Of a stretch of 64,000 bases of DNA, positions 27,379 to 37,374 are shown piece after piece. How positions within the stretch are numbered: the stretch's first letter is position 1; every line of letters starts with the position of its first letter. The stretch lies in the NCBI RefSeq assembly GCF_004361065.1, contig NZ_SELT01000015.1:17563-81562 (forward strand). Direction: 5' to 3'. This stretch comes from Cognatilysobacter terrigena (GTDB lineage Bacteria > Pseudomonadota > Gammaproteobacteria > Xanthomonadales > Xanthomonadaceae). The translations under genes and the position numbers were made by a program. A model generated the notes under the pieces. It was given only the letters and a program-made list of their open reading frames with translations, searched no databases and was not told the origin of the DNA.

Positions 27379-27774
27379 ATGACCGACACCGCACTCACCG
27401 AAGCCGACATCGCCCGGCTCGTCGACCGCTTCTACGAGCGCGTGCAGGCGCATCCGACGCTCGGCGCCGTGTTCAATCCCGCGATCCACGACTGGCCCGC
27501 GCACAAGGCGACGCTGGTCGACTTCTGGTCGTCGATCGAACTCACGACCTCGCGCTATCGCGGGCGGCCGATGGCGATGCACCGACCGCATCCGATCCAG
27601 GCGTCGCACTTCGCCGACTGGTTGGCGCTGTGGGAGACCACCGCGCGCGAGGAACTCACGCCGGCGCAGGCGGATCGATTCGTCGAGCATGCGCAGCGCA
27701 TCGCGCGATCGCTGATGTACGGGCTCGGCATGGACGCGAACCGGCGCCCGCTGGGCCTGCCCCTCCTCGGCTGA
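27379..27774 (+). CDS. group III truncated haemoglobin
   Basis: 131 residues, the expected size of a truncated globin. Residues 10-50 form helices A/B/E-like (LVDRFYERVQAHPTLGAVF, HDWPAHKATLVDFW); the proximal haem histidine is probably H77 in HPIQASHFADWL, followed by W85 and the G/H helices. The pattern HFxxWL and the short N-terminus fit group III. Start 27379 is chosen for length and homology; longer in-frame starts run back into the tRNA. Group III globins bind O2/NO tightly; the physiological role here is not known. Confidence 0.88.
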   Translation: MTDTALTEADIARLVDRFYERVQAHPTLGAVFNPAIHDWPAHKATLVDFWSSIELTTSRYRGRPMAMHRPHPIQASHFADWLALWETTAREELTPAQADRFVEHAQRIARSLMYGLGMDANRRPLGLPLLG

Positions 27775-27923
27775 ACGCGTTGGCCGCGACGCGTGTCGCA
27801 TCGCTTGCGTGATCAAGGTTCGCCGCCACGCGCCGATAACGCCTGATCGAGAACCGTCGCCGCACCGGAGGCGGGTGTAGGCTGGACGCGGGCTGCGGCC
27901 CGAGCGACGCCGGAGGGGACGGC

Positions 27924-28574
27924 ATGCGGATTCGTGCGGGACTGGGCGCGTTGCTGGCGATGATCGCCGGCGGCCAGGCGATGGCAGCGCAACTGACGGT
28001 GGACGTCGCGGATCGGCAGGGCAAGCCCGTTGCCGATGCGGTGGTCACGCTGCTGCGTCGCGACGGCGCCGGCCCGAAGCCGGGCGCGTCGACGACGCAT
28101 TCGATCGACCAGAAGCAGCTGATGTTCCGGCCCTACGTCGAGGTCGCGCGGCCGGGCGATTCGGTCGTGTTCCGCAACAGCGACACGACGCGCCACCACG
28201 TCTATTCGTTCTCGCCGGTGAAGCAGTTCGAATACGTGATCGCGCCGAACGCGAGCGCGCCCGCGGTGAAGCTGCCGCGCACGGGCGTGGTCGCCATCGG
28301 CTGCAACATCCACGACGGCATGATCGCCTACCTCTACGTCACCGATGCGCCGTGGACCGCGCGCACCGATGCGACCGGCCACGTGGTGTTCGACGGCCTG
28401 CCCGCGGGCGCCTACGACGTGCGCGTCTGGCATCCGCGCCTGCCGCCCGCGAAACCCGATCTCGTGCAGGCCAACGTCGCGCTCGCTGCCGACGATCGCC
28501 GCCGCGCGCCGTTCACGGTGACGCTGCTCCCCGACCTGCGCTTCCAGTTCGACCGCGAGCGCACGCGGTACTGA
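27924..28574 (+). CDS. periplasmic cupredoxin with carboxypeptidase-regulatory-like domain
   Basis: 216 residues. Signal peptide (cleavage about AMAA, residue 22). The blue-copper fold runs to about residue 140 with ligands H91 or H92 in TRHHVYSF, and C127, H130, M133 in AIGCNIHDGMIAYLYV, the C-x2-H-x2-M order of type 1 copper. Residues 140-180 resemble a CarboxypepD_reg beta-sandwich (FDGLPAGAYDVRVWHPRLP). Such proteins are often annotated 'methylamine utilization protein' without good reason. GGAGGGG precedes the ATG at 27924. It lies 4 nt before the sensor EAL gene, so it may bind copper and be sensed or delivered in the same unit. Confidence 0.85.
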   Translation: MRIRAGLGALLAMIAGGQAMAAQLTVDVADRQGKPVADAVVTLLRRDGAGPKPGASTTHSIDQKQLMFRPYVEVARPGDSVVFRNSDTTRHHVYSFSPVKQFEYVIAPNASAPAVKLPRTGVVAIGCNIHDGMIAYLYVTDAPWTARTDATGHVVFDGLPAGAYDVRVWHPRLPPAKPDLVQANVALAADDRRRAPFTVTLLPDLRFQFDRERTRY

Positions 28575-28578
28575 GCCG

Positions 28579-30909
28579 ATGACTTTCCGCACGCGCCTCG
28601 CGCTGTTCCTCGTCGCGATCCTGATCGCGGTGCAGGCGCTGACCGCCGGGCTGGTCTACGGCGTCACGCGCCGCGCGCTGATCGACGAAGGCCGTCGCCA
28701 GCTCGACATCGCGTCCGGTGCGTTCGCCCGCCAGCTCGACGACCTGTCGGCGCGCGTCGCGTCGAGCGTGCAGGTGCTTTCGCTCGACTTCGCGTTGCGT
28801 TCGGCGATCGCGCAGCGCGATCGCGACACCGTGCTGTCCGCGCTGCGCAATCACGGGCGCCGCGTCGGTGCGACGCAGATGCTGCTGGTCGGCCTCGACG
28901 GCCGCGTCGAAGCCGACACCGCGGGACGCTTTGCCCAAGGCACGCCATTTCCGTACGCCGACCTCGTCGCGCGCGCGCCGCAGCAGCCGGCATCCGCGGT
29001 GGTCGCAGCGAACGGACATGCGAGCTGGATGGTGGTGGTGCCGGTGTTCGCGCCGGATCTCGTGGGCTTCATCGCCGCGGCGATCCCGGTCGACGACGCG
29101 TTGCTCGCGAAACTGCAGGCGCAGTCGGCGCTGCCCAAGGAAGTCGAACTCGCCGCGCGCGACGGTGGACGCTGGCGCACGATCGCGCACGGCAGCGGCG
29201 AAGGTGCGCTGACGCCCGCTCTCGCGGCGCACGGCGACACGCTGCCGACGTCGCCCGAGCTCGCCACGCTCGACGGCCGCGAATACGTGGTGCAGGCGGT
29301 CGCACTCGATCATTCGCGCGACAGTCCCGCGGTCGCAGCCGTGCTCGGTTATTCGGTCGACGCCGCCTTGCAGCCGTATCGCGCGGTCGCGATCGCATGG
29401 GCCGGCCTGCTCGGTTTCGGTCTTGCGGTCGGCCTTGCCGGCGCCTGGCTGATCGCACGCGGTGTATCGCGTCCGGTCGAACGCCTCGCCGCGTCCGCAC
29501 GCCGCATCGAGTCGGGCGACTACGCGCCGGTCGATGCGCCGGCGCGCGACGACGAGATCGGCGCGCTCGCCGCGGCGTTCGATTCGATGACGCAGGCGAT
29601 CCGCGAACGCGAGGCGCACATCGTCCATCAGGCGACGCACGATCCCGTCACCGGCCTCGCCAATCGCAGCGCGGCGGAAGCGTCGATCCAGCGCGCACTC
29701 GACGATGCCGGCGGCGAGGCCGCGCTGCTGATGATCGGTCTCGAGCGCGCACCGGCGATCGTGAAGACGCTCGGGCATGGCGTCGGCGACCGCCTGATGC
29801 ACGACGTCGGCCAGCGCCTGCGCGCGCCCGCGGGCGCCGCGCTCATCGCGCGCGTCACCGACAGTCAGTTCGCGGTGTTCCTGCCGAACGCTTCGCACCG
29901 GGACGTCCACCATCTCGCGCTGCGCCTGATCGACGTGCTGTCGGATCCGTATCGCGAAGCGGAACTGCGGCTCGATCTCGCACCCGCGGTCGGTATCGCG
30001 CTGTCGCCGTTGCACGGTCGCGATGCGGCGACGCTGTTGCGTCGTGCGGATGTCGCGCTGATCGCGGCGCTCGGCGCGGACGAACCGGTCGCCGTGTACG
30101 ACGCCGCGACGGATCCACATCGCCCGGAACGCCTGTCGCTGATGGGCGATCTGCAACGCGCGCTGGGCGGCGATTCGCTGGCACTGCATTACCAGCCGAA
30201 GCTGCATCTCGCGAGCGGCCGCATCGACGGTGCGGAAGGGCTGGTGCGCTGGTCGCATCCCGACCGCGGCCCGCTCGCGCCGGACCTGTTCATCGGGCTC
30301 GCGGAAGAGACCGGCAACATCCGTCGCCTCACGCGCTGGGTGCTCGACGCCGGCATCGCGCAGGCCAGTCGCTGGCAGGCCGCGGGCCATGCCGTGCGCG
30401 TGGCGATCAACGTCTCGGCGCGCGATCTCGAGGACACCGAACTGCCGCGCCGCATCGCCGCGTTGCTCGCGACGCATCAGGTCCCGGCCGAACGCATCGT
30501 GCTGGAAATCACCGAAAGCGCGCTGATGCGCGATCCCGACGCCGCGTTGCCCGTTCTGCATCGCCTCGCCGACGCCGGCATCGCGTTGTCGATCGATGAC
30601 TTCGGCGTCGGCCAGTCGTCGTTCGCCTACCTGCGCCGCCTGCCGGTGCGCGAGCTGAAGATCGACCGCGCGTTCGTCGCGCCGCTCGCGCAGTCGCGCG
30701 AGGACCGCATGATCGTAAAGTCGATCGTCGAGCTCGCGCATGCGCTCGGCTATCACGTCACCGCGGAAGGCGTGGAAGATCCGACGGCACTCGACTATCT
30801 CGCCGGCATCGGCTGCGACCACGCGCAGGGCTTTCTGATCGCGCGGCCGATGAACGCGGCGGCGTTCGATGCGTTCGTCGCGACGCGTGCGGTGGGGGCG
30901 TCGGCATGA
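28579..30909 (+). CDS. membrane c-di-GMP phosphodiesterase: periplasmic sensor, HAMP, degenerate GGDEF, EAL
   Basis: 776 residues. TM1 about 7-29, periplasmic sensor about 30-268, TM2 about 270-293, HAMP about 293-345. The GGDEF domain (about 352-505) has TDSQF (427-431) in place of GGDEF, so cyclase activity is lost. The EAL domain (about 520-765) keeps the catalytic set: E553 in the variant AEGLVRW, N611, E643, D673/D674 in IDDFG, K694 and E730, so it should hydrolyse c-di-GMP. It is flanked by a cupredoxin (4 nt) and an outer-membrane barrel (ATGA overlap), suggesting that the periplasmic sensor responds to copper or to the cupredoxin. Confidence 0.92.
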   Translation: MTFRTRLALFLVAILIAVQALTAGLVYGVTRRALIDEGRRQLDIASGAFARQLDDLSARVASSVQVLSLDFALRSAIAQRDRDTVLSALRNHGRRVGATQMLLVGLDGRVEADTAGRFAQGTPFPYADLVARAPQQPASAVVAANGHASWMVVVPVFAPDLVGFIAAAIPVDDALLAKLQAQSALPKEVELAARDGGRWRTIAHGSGEGALTPALAAHGDTLPTSPELATLDGREYVVQAVALDHSRDSPAVAAVLGYSVDAALQPYRAVAIAWAGLLGFGLAVGLAGAWLIARGVSRPVERLAASARRIESGDYAPVDAPARDDEIGALAAAFDSMTQAIREREAHIVHQATHDPVTGLANRSAAEASIQRALDDAGGEAALLMIGLERAPAIVKTLGHGVGDRLMHDVGQRLRAPAGAALIARVTDSQFAVFLPNASHRDVHHLALRLIDVLSDPYREAELRLDLAPAVGIALSPLHGRDAATLLRRADVALIAALGADEPVAVYDAATDPHRPERLSLMGDLQRALGGDSLALHYQPKLHLASGRIDGAEGLVRWSHPDRGPLAPDLFIGLAEETGNIRRLTRWVLDAGIAQASRWQAAGHAVRVAINVSARDLEDTELPRRIAALLATHQVPAERIVLEITESALMRDPDAALPVLHRLADAGIALSIDDFGVGQSSFAYLRRLPVRELKIDRAFVAPLAQSREDRMIVKSIVELAHALGYHVTAEGVEDPTALDYLAGIGCDHAQGFLIARPMNAAAFDAFVATRAVGASA

Positions 30910-32156
30910 GGTTCGGAAGACACATCGTTCGCCGGCGCCGGCTGTCGCTCGCCGCGCTGGTGTTCGCGAGCGCCTTCGGCCCCGCAGCGCTCGCACAGTC
31001 GTTCCACGTGCAGGGCGCGATCGATGCGCGCGTCGGCGCCACGACGTCCGACAGCGCCAGTGGCTTCGATGGCGGCTTCGGGAAGGCGCGCCTCGGTGCA
31101 GACGACGGCCACTTCGACGTGCATGGTGCGTTGCTCGCCGACTGGCAACTTGCGCCGACGCTGCTGGCCTCCGCGGAAGTGCGCTACACGCCGGAATCGC
31201 GCAAGCCGTTCGACGTGCTCGACGCCTGGCTGCGGTGGCGGCCGGTGTCTACGAGCGCATGGCGCGGTTCGGTCAAGGCCGGCATGTTCTTCCCGCCGAT
31301 CTCGCTGGAGAACGACGCGATCGGCTGGACCAGCCCGTACACGATCACGCCGTCCGCGGTGAACACCTGGGTGGGCGAAGAACTGCGCACGCTCGGCGTC
31401 GAAGGGCAGGTCGAACATCGCGGCGCGCGCGGCACGTTGAGCGCGAGTCTCGCGGTGTTCCAGAAGAACGATCCCGCAGGCGAACTGCTCGCCACGCGCG
31501 GCTGGGCGATGCACGACATCGTCTCCGGCCTCGACGGCAGCCTGCGCGAGCCCGACGCGGTCGCGGCCGTGTTCGGCACCGCGCCGCCGATCCGCTTCCG
31601 TCCGTACCTGGAGCTCGACCATCGCCTGGGCGCGTATGCGGCGGTGGACTGGCAGTCACCGGCGCAGAGTCGCGTCACTGCGATCGTCTACGACAACCGC
31701 GCCGATCCCGCGCGCGAAGTCGACTACGCCGGTCGCGAGCTGTACGGCTGGCGCACGAGGTTCTGGAACGTCGGCGCGCAGCATCGCGTAGGCGACACCG
31801 TCGTCATCGCGCAGGTCATGCGCGGCAGCACGATCATCGAGCCGTTGCCGGGCTTCCAGTTGGACACGCACTTCGCCGCCGGCTACGTGCTGGCGGCGCG
31901 CGACGTTGGGCGATGGCGGCCCGCGGCGCGCTTCGACCTGTTCCAGGCGAAGCAGACGCCCGGCGGCGGCCCGCAGGCGCGTGACGAACACGGCCATGCG
32001 GTGACGCTCGCGCTCAACTGGCGCCCCGACGATCGCTGGCGCGTGACCGGCGAAGTGCTGCACATCGACAGCACGCGCAACCAGCGTCGCTTCGACGGCC
32101 TCGACCCGCACCAGCGCGAACTGCTGGTGCAGGCGAACGTGCGCTGGCTGTTCTGA
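30906..32156 (+). CDS. outer-membrane beta-barrel (porin-like) protein
   Basis: 416 residues with a signal peptide (cleavage about ALAQ, residue 31) and, after that, alternating amphipathic strands; the C-terminus ends in aromatic F (VRWLF), the usual BamA recognition signal. Segments such as VKAGMFFPPISLENDAIGW resemble phosphate-selective/OprP-like or trypsin-like outer-membrane barrels. The start overlaps the EAL gene's stop as ATGA, so the three genes 27924-32156 form one transcript. It has no plug domain. Confidence 0.8.
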   Translation: MRFGRHIVRRRRLSLAALVFASAFGPAALAQSFHVQGAIDARVGATTSDSASGFDGGFGKARLGADDGHFDVHGALLADWQLAPTLLASAEVRYTPESRKPFDVLDAWLRWRPVSTSAWRGSVKAGMFFPPISLENDAIGWTSPYTITPSAVNTWVGEELRTLGVEGQVEHRGARGTLSASLAVFQKNDPAGELLATRGWAMHDIVSGLDGSLREPDAVAAVFGTAPPIRFRPYLELDHRLGAYAAVDWQSPAQSRVTAIVYDNRADPAREVDYAGRELYGWRTRFWNVGAQHRVGDTVVIAQVMRGSTIIEPLPGFQLDTHFAAGYVLAARDVGRWRPAARFDLFQAKQTPGGGPQARDEHGHAVTLALNWRPDDRWRVTGEVLHIDSTRNQRRFDGLDPHQRELLVQANVRWLF

Positions 32157-32165
32157 GCGAACGAC

Positions 32166-32717
32166 TCAGCGCGCGTCCAGTCGTTCGACGATCGCGCGGA
32201 TCATCGCCAGCTGCTCCTCCTGACGCCGCAGCAGATCGGCCAGTTGCGCGTCGCGCATCGCGTCGAGCTTCTCGTGCAGCGCCATGATCTCCATCTCCGA
32301 CTTGAGGTTGACCTCGTAGTCGTGCGCGGCGTCGAGCCGGTCCTTCGACGCCTGCCGGTTCTGGCTCATCATGATGATCGGCGCCTGCACGGCGGCGAGC
32401 ATGGACAGCATCAGGTTGAGGAAGATGAAGGGGTAGGGATCGAAGGGGTGCGCGAGCATGCGCGTGTTGAGCGCGGCCCAGGCGACGAGCACCAACGCGA
32501 AGATGATGATGAAGGTCCACGAGCCGCCGAACTTCGCGACGCGATCGGCGAGCCGGTCGCCCAGCGTCAGCCGGCCGTCGAAGGCGAGGTTCGTGTCCGC
32601 GCTGAGCAGGCGCCGCTCCGTCGCCAGGTCGATCACGCGTCGCTCGCTTTCGCGCAACTCCGCATAGGCGCGGCCGAACCAACGGTGCGCGGTGAGGTCG
32701 GTGTGGGCGGTCGACAT
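32166..32717 (-). CDS. DUF1003 membrane protein
   Basis: 183 residues with two central membrane helices (FIIIFALVLVAWAAL and FIFLNLMLSMLAAVQAPIIMM) and the DUF1003 landmark MMSQNRQ followed by DRLDAAHDYEVNLKSE. The C-terminus is a coiled-coil-like region. The ATG at 32717 is used; the longer frame to 32768 lacks conservation. Function of the family is unknown. Confidence 0.85.
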   Translation of the reverse strand: MSTAHTDLTAHRWFGRAYAELRESERRVIDLATERRLLSADTNLAFDGRLTLGDRLADRVAKFGGSWTFIIIFALVLVAWAALNTRMLAHPFDPYPFIFLNLMLSMLAAVQAPIIMMSQNRQASKDRLDAAHDYEVNLKSEMEIMALHEKLDAMRDAQLADLLRRQEEQLAMIRAIVERLDAR

Positions 32718-32845
32718 GACGCGGCTCCGGCGGGCGATAGGCCGACTGTAGCCGGCGCGCGCATGCAATGCGCCGTCGCAGGATCGTCGCCGCTGCGCAC
32801 GCCGGTGCTGGCTAGACTGCGGCGTCTCCCCTGCGAAGCGTTTCG

Positions 32846-33247
32846 ATGACGACGGTCGACCTCATCCACGCCTATTACGACGCGTTCAACCGCGGCGATC
32901 GCGAGGCCATGCTCGCCATGCTCACCGACGATGTCGTGCACCACCTCAACCAGGGCGCGCGCGAAGTGGGCCGCGACGCGTTCCGCGCCTTCATGCAGCG
33001 CATGGACCGCAGCTACAGCGAGCGGTTGACCGACATCGTTGTGCTCGCGAACGCCGACGGCACGCGCGCGGGCGCCGAGTACGTCGTGCACGGCACCTAC
33101 AAGGCGGACGACGAAGGCCTGCCGAAGGCGACGGGCCAGACCTACGTGCTGCCGGGCGGCGCGTTCTTCGACATCCGCGACGGCCGCATCGCACGCGTCA
33201 CCAACTACTACAACCTGGAAGACTGGATCGCGCAGGTGGGCGGCTGA
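32846..33247 (+). CDS. SnoaL-like / NTF2-fold protein
   Basis: 133-residue single-domain protein with the NTF2-like pattern: helical start IHAYYDAFNRGDREAMLAML, then DDVVHHLNQG and the closing strand FFDIRDGRIARVTNYYN. The annotation family is 'ketosteroid isomerase-related protein'. Its stop overlaps the GNAT start (TGATG), making it the first gene of a three-gene operon with a GNAT and a nitrilase-family enzyme. Substrate unknown. Confidence 0.82.
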   Translation: MTTVDLIHAYYDAFNRGDREAMLAMLTDDVVHHLNQGAREVGRDAFRAFMQRMDRSYSERLTDIVVLANADGTRAGAEYVVHGTYKADDEGLPKATGQTYVLPGGAFFDIRDGRIARVTNYYNLEDWIAQVGG

Positions 33248-33858
33248 TGACGTTCGTCGGCGACGTGCGCGTCGAGGCCGTGCGCGGGCCGGATATCGGC
33301 GCCCGCCTGGCCGACGTCGCACGCCTGCGCATCGCCGTCTTCCGCGACTGGCCGTATCTCTACGACGGCGACGAAGACTACGAGGCGCAGTACCTGTCAA
33401 CGTACGTGCGCAGCACCGACAGCGTGTTCGTGCTGGCGGTCGATGGCGACCGCGTCGTCGGTGCGTCGACGGGGCTGCCTCTCGCCGACGAGGAACCCGC
33501 ATTCCTCGCGCCGTTCGCAGAGCGCGGGATCGATGCGTCGCAGGTCTTCTACTGCGGCGAGTCGGTGCTGCTGCCGGCGTATCGCGGCCGTGGGCTCGGC
33601 CATGCGTTCTTCGACCGGCGCGAAGCGCATGCGCGCGCGCTGGGTCGCTTCGACTGGACCGCATTCGCGGCGGTCGATCGCGACGCGGCGGACCCACGTC
33701 GTCCCCGCGACCATCGCGGCAACGAGGGGTTCTGGACGAAGCGCGGTTATGTTCGCCAGCCGGAGATGACGATGCGGCTGTCGTGGAAAGAAGTCGGCGA
33801 CCACCACGAAAGCGAAAAGCCGCTGACGTTCTGGCTGCGCCCGCTGGAGGCCGCATGA
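33247..33858 (+). CDS. GNAT-family N-acetyltransferase
   Basis: 203 residues. The acetyl-CoA loop is YRGRGLGHAFFDRREAHARALG, a Q/RxxGxG/A-type motif A; the end segment FWTKRGYVRQPEMTMRLSW is typical of motif B. The start overlaps the SnoaL-like stop and the stop overlaps the nitrilase start (ATGA). In some bacteria a GNAT domain is fused to a carbon-nitrogen hydrolase; here the two are separate and coupled. Confidence 0.87.
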   Translation: MTFVGDVRVEAVRGPDIGARLADVARLRIAVFRDWPYLYDGDEDYEAQYLSTYVRSTDSVFVLAVDGDRVVGASTGLPLADEEPAFLAPFAERGIDASQVFYCGESVLLPAYRGRGLGHAFFDRREAHARALGRFDWTAFAAVDRDAADPRRPRDHRGNEGFWTKRGYVRQPEMTMRLSWKEVGDHHESEKPLTFWLRPLEAA

Positions 33859-34739
33859 AAGTCGCCGTCGCCAAGTATCCGATCGGCACGCCGGCCGACT
33901 TCGAGGTGTTCGTGGCACGACAGCGCGCGGTACTCGAGGAGGCAGCACGCGGCGGTGCACGCATCGCCGTGCTGCCCGAATACCTCGCACTCGAGCTCGC
34001 GGCGACGTTCGAACCGTCAATCGCCGGCGACCTGCATGCATCGCTCGCCGCGATCCAGGCTTATCGCGATGCGTGGCTCGATCTTTACGCCGCGCTGTCG
34101 CGCGAGCTCGACCTCGTCATCCAGCCCGGCACGTTTCTCACGGACATCGGCAACGGGCGTTATCGAAACCGTGCGTGGTGGTTCGCGCCGGACGGTCGCC
34201 GCGGGTTCCAGGACAAGTTGCAGCTCACCGCGTTCGAAAAGCAGACCGGTGTGATCGACGGTGGCGACGCGCTGCGCGTGATCGACGTCGACGGCGTCCG
34301 GGCCGGTATCGCGGTCTGCTACGACAGCGAGTTCCCGTTGCCTGTGCGTGCGCAGGCCGAAGCCGGCGCCCGCTTGCTGCTGGTGCCGAGCTGCACCGAC
34401 ACCGATGCCGGCGCACGTCGCGTCGAAGTCGGTTGCCTTGCGCGTGCGCTGGAAAACCGCATGTTCGTCGCGCAGTCGGTGACGGCCGGCGAGGCGCCAT
34501 GGAGCCCGGCGCTCGACGTCAACACGGGCGAAGCGACGCTCTACGCACCGATGGATCGCGGCCTGCCGGCCGACGGCATCGTGGCGCGCACGCGCGGCGA
34601 TGCGCTGTGGGCGATCGCGGATCTCGATGTCGATGCGCTGGACGCGAGCCGACGGGACGCGCAGGTCGCGAACGATCGCGACTGGCCCGCGCAATCGAAA
34701 CCCTCACTCACGCACGCACGCCTCGACGACGGACGCTGA
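33855..34739 (+). CDS. carbon-nitrogen hydrolase (nitrilase superfamily)
   Basis: 294 residues with the Glu-Lys-Cys triad: E42 in AVLPEYL, K121 in FQDKLQLT, C155 in AVCYDSEFP. The closing RALENRMFVAQS is also typical. ATG at 33855 overlaps the GNAT stop. Nitrilase-superfamily members cleave C-N bonds in amides, carbamoyl groups and N-acyl compounds; specificity cannot be read here. The gene ends 11 nt from the convergent ABC permease. Confidence 0.9.
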   Translation: MKVAVAKYPIGTPADFEVFVARQRAVLEEAARGGARIAVLPEYLALELAATFEPSIAGDLHASLAAIQAYRDAWLDLYAALSRELDLVIQPGTFLTDIGNGRYRNRAWWFAPDGRRGFQDKLQLTAFEKQTGVIDGGDALRVIDVDGVRAGIAVCYDSEFPLPVRAQAEAGARLLLVPSCTDTDAGARRVEVGCLARALENRMFVAQSVTAGEAPWSPALDVNTGEATLYAPMDRGLPADGIVARTRGDALWAIADLDVDALDASRRDAQVANDRDWPAQSKPSLTHARLDDGR

Positions 34740-34750
34740 GGACACATCGC

Positions 34751-36486
34751 TCAGCGCAGCTCGGTCGACACGTCGAAGCGTTCGATGCGGCCGCCGAGCC
34801 AGCGCACCATCAGCATCGCTTCGCCACCGAGCACCGCCGCACCGGCAATCGCGGCCACGGCGATCGCGGGCGGCCAGCCAGCGACCAGCTTGACGCCCCA
34901 CAGCAACGCACCGCCGACGATGGTCGCCGGCACCAGCGAAATCGCGAGCGTGATCAGGTAGACGCCGCCGAAGATCATGCGCTGGCCCATCACCTCGACG
35001 CCGCCGCCGCGGCCGCCGGGGTTCCATCCCGGGAAGACGAGCAGGCCCGCGAACGGCACGCATAGCATCACCGCGCATACCGCCGGTGCGAGCACGATCG
35101 CGGCGATCGCGAATGCGGCGACGAGACCGGGCGTCAACCACGCGACGTTCGAGAACGCGCGTTCGGCGGTGAGCAGCATCAGCCACTGCACCGGCACCAG
35201 CATCGCGATCGGCGCGAGCAGCTGGCCGAGCGCGATCTGCCAGCCGCGCAGCGGCGTCGCGCGCAGCACGTCGAGCTGGTCGAGCGTGGTGCGCAGGCTG
35301 CCCTGCACGAACATCGGGCCGACCATCGCGCTCCACCCGGCGATCGCGAGGCTGACGATGCCGATGACCTTCAGGAACGCCGCGCCGACCGGATTCGCAC
35401 TCAACGCCTGCGTCGCGATGAGCACAACCACGACGGCGATGAGCAGCGAGCGCGCACGCCACAACGGGCCCGCGGCAATCAGGCCTTTCCACAGGAACGC
35501 GACCGGCGCGAAGCCGCGCGGCGCGAGCTTGAACGGCGCCTTGCGCGCACGCTTGGGCGGCGCACGCAGCGCATTGCGACCGTCGCGCTTGGCTGCGGCC
35601 GATTCGGCGCGGCGCGTCGCGAGCGCCATGCTCGCCTCTTCGAACGACACCTGCGAACGCACGACCCACGCGTAATGCAGCGCGAACAGCAGCAGCGCCC
35701 ACGGCATCGCGCGCATGAACGCGGCGGTGGACGTCGCGACCATCGGCGCGGTCAGCGCACGGAACGGCATCAGCACCGAGTGCGCGGGGCCGGCGTCGAG
35801 CACCGAGGCGACGTACGCCGTCACTTGGCGCGGCCCCTCGAGGTTGCCCGGCAGCGGTGCGTGGTCGCGCGCCCAGACGACGCAGACGGCGACGAGCGCG
35901 ACCAGCAGCGCGACACCCGCGATGCGACGCCAGATCGGCCGCACGCCGAGATCGAGCAGACGTTCGCGCGTGAACGACGCGCCGAGGAAGTGCAGGCGTG
36001 TCGTCGCGACGATGACCCACAGCGCGGTCGCGTACTGGAACGGGTTGATGCCCATCGCCCGCCCGCGCTGCAGCAGCAGCGACAGGAGGAACACCGACAC
36101 GAACAGCATCAGCTGCGAGCGGATCACGCTGAAGTGGATCAGGCCGGTGCGCGAGATCGGCGCGGGAAACAGGAACGCGGCTTCGGCTTCGTTGAAACGC
36201 AGCACCGCGCGATCGCTCGGGAAGATCCACGCCGACAACATGAACAGCAGCGTGCCCAGCGCTGCGAGCGAAGCGATGACGGTGCCCATGCCGTCCGGCA
36301 TCGCCATGAAACGCACGTGGTTGCTGTTCGGCCCGATCATGTGGCGGAACACGACGCCGTAGAAATACGCGACGCCCGCGATCGCACCGATCAGGTACTT
36401 CGGCTGCTTCAGCCGGCGAACACGCTGGCGCACGCGGTTGGCGAGCGACACCGTCTGCATGTAGGCCAACGCACGGACGACGCCGT

Positions 36487-36490
<4 letters not shown>
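34751..36490 (-). CDS. ABC exporter permease
   Basis: 579 residues with about twelve predicted membrane segments and cytoplasmic basic loops (one around residues 300-325 is Lys/Arg-rich). It starts with an overlap (ATGA) with the ABC ATPase stop, so the two form one exporter. No family-specific motif for the substrate is visible. Similar ATPase-permease pairs occur in Xanthomonadaceae as 'putative ABC exporter'. Confidence 0.82.
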
Positions 36491-37224
<734 letters not shown>

Positions 37225-37374
37225 GTCCGCTCCCCTGTAGTCACGCGATTGTGGAGCGGACGCGCCCGCGTGCAACCGCCGGTCGTAATGCCGCACCGGC
37301 CCGTTCCATCCATCGACCTCGCCGGCACGGCGCATCGCGCCTATAACGACGACGTCCGCACCGGAGCCGCGCCC

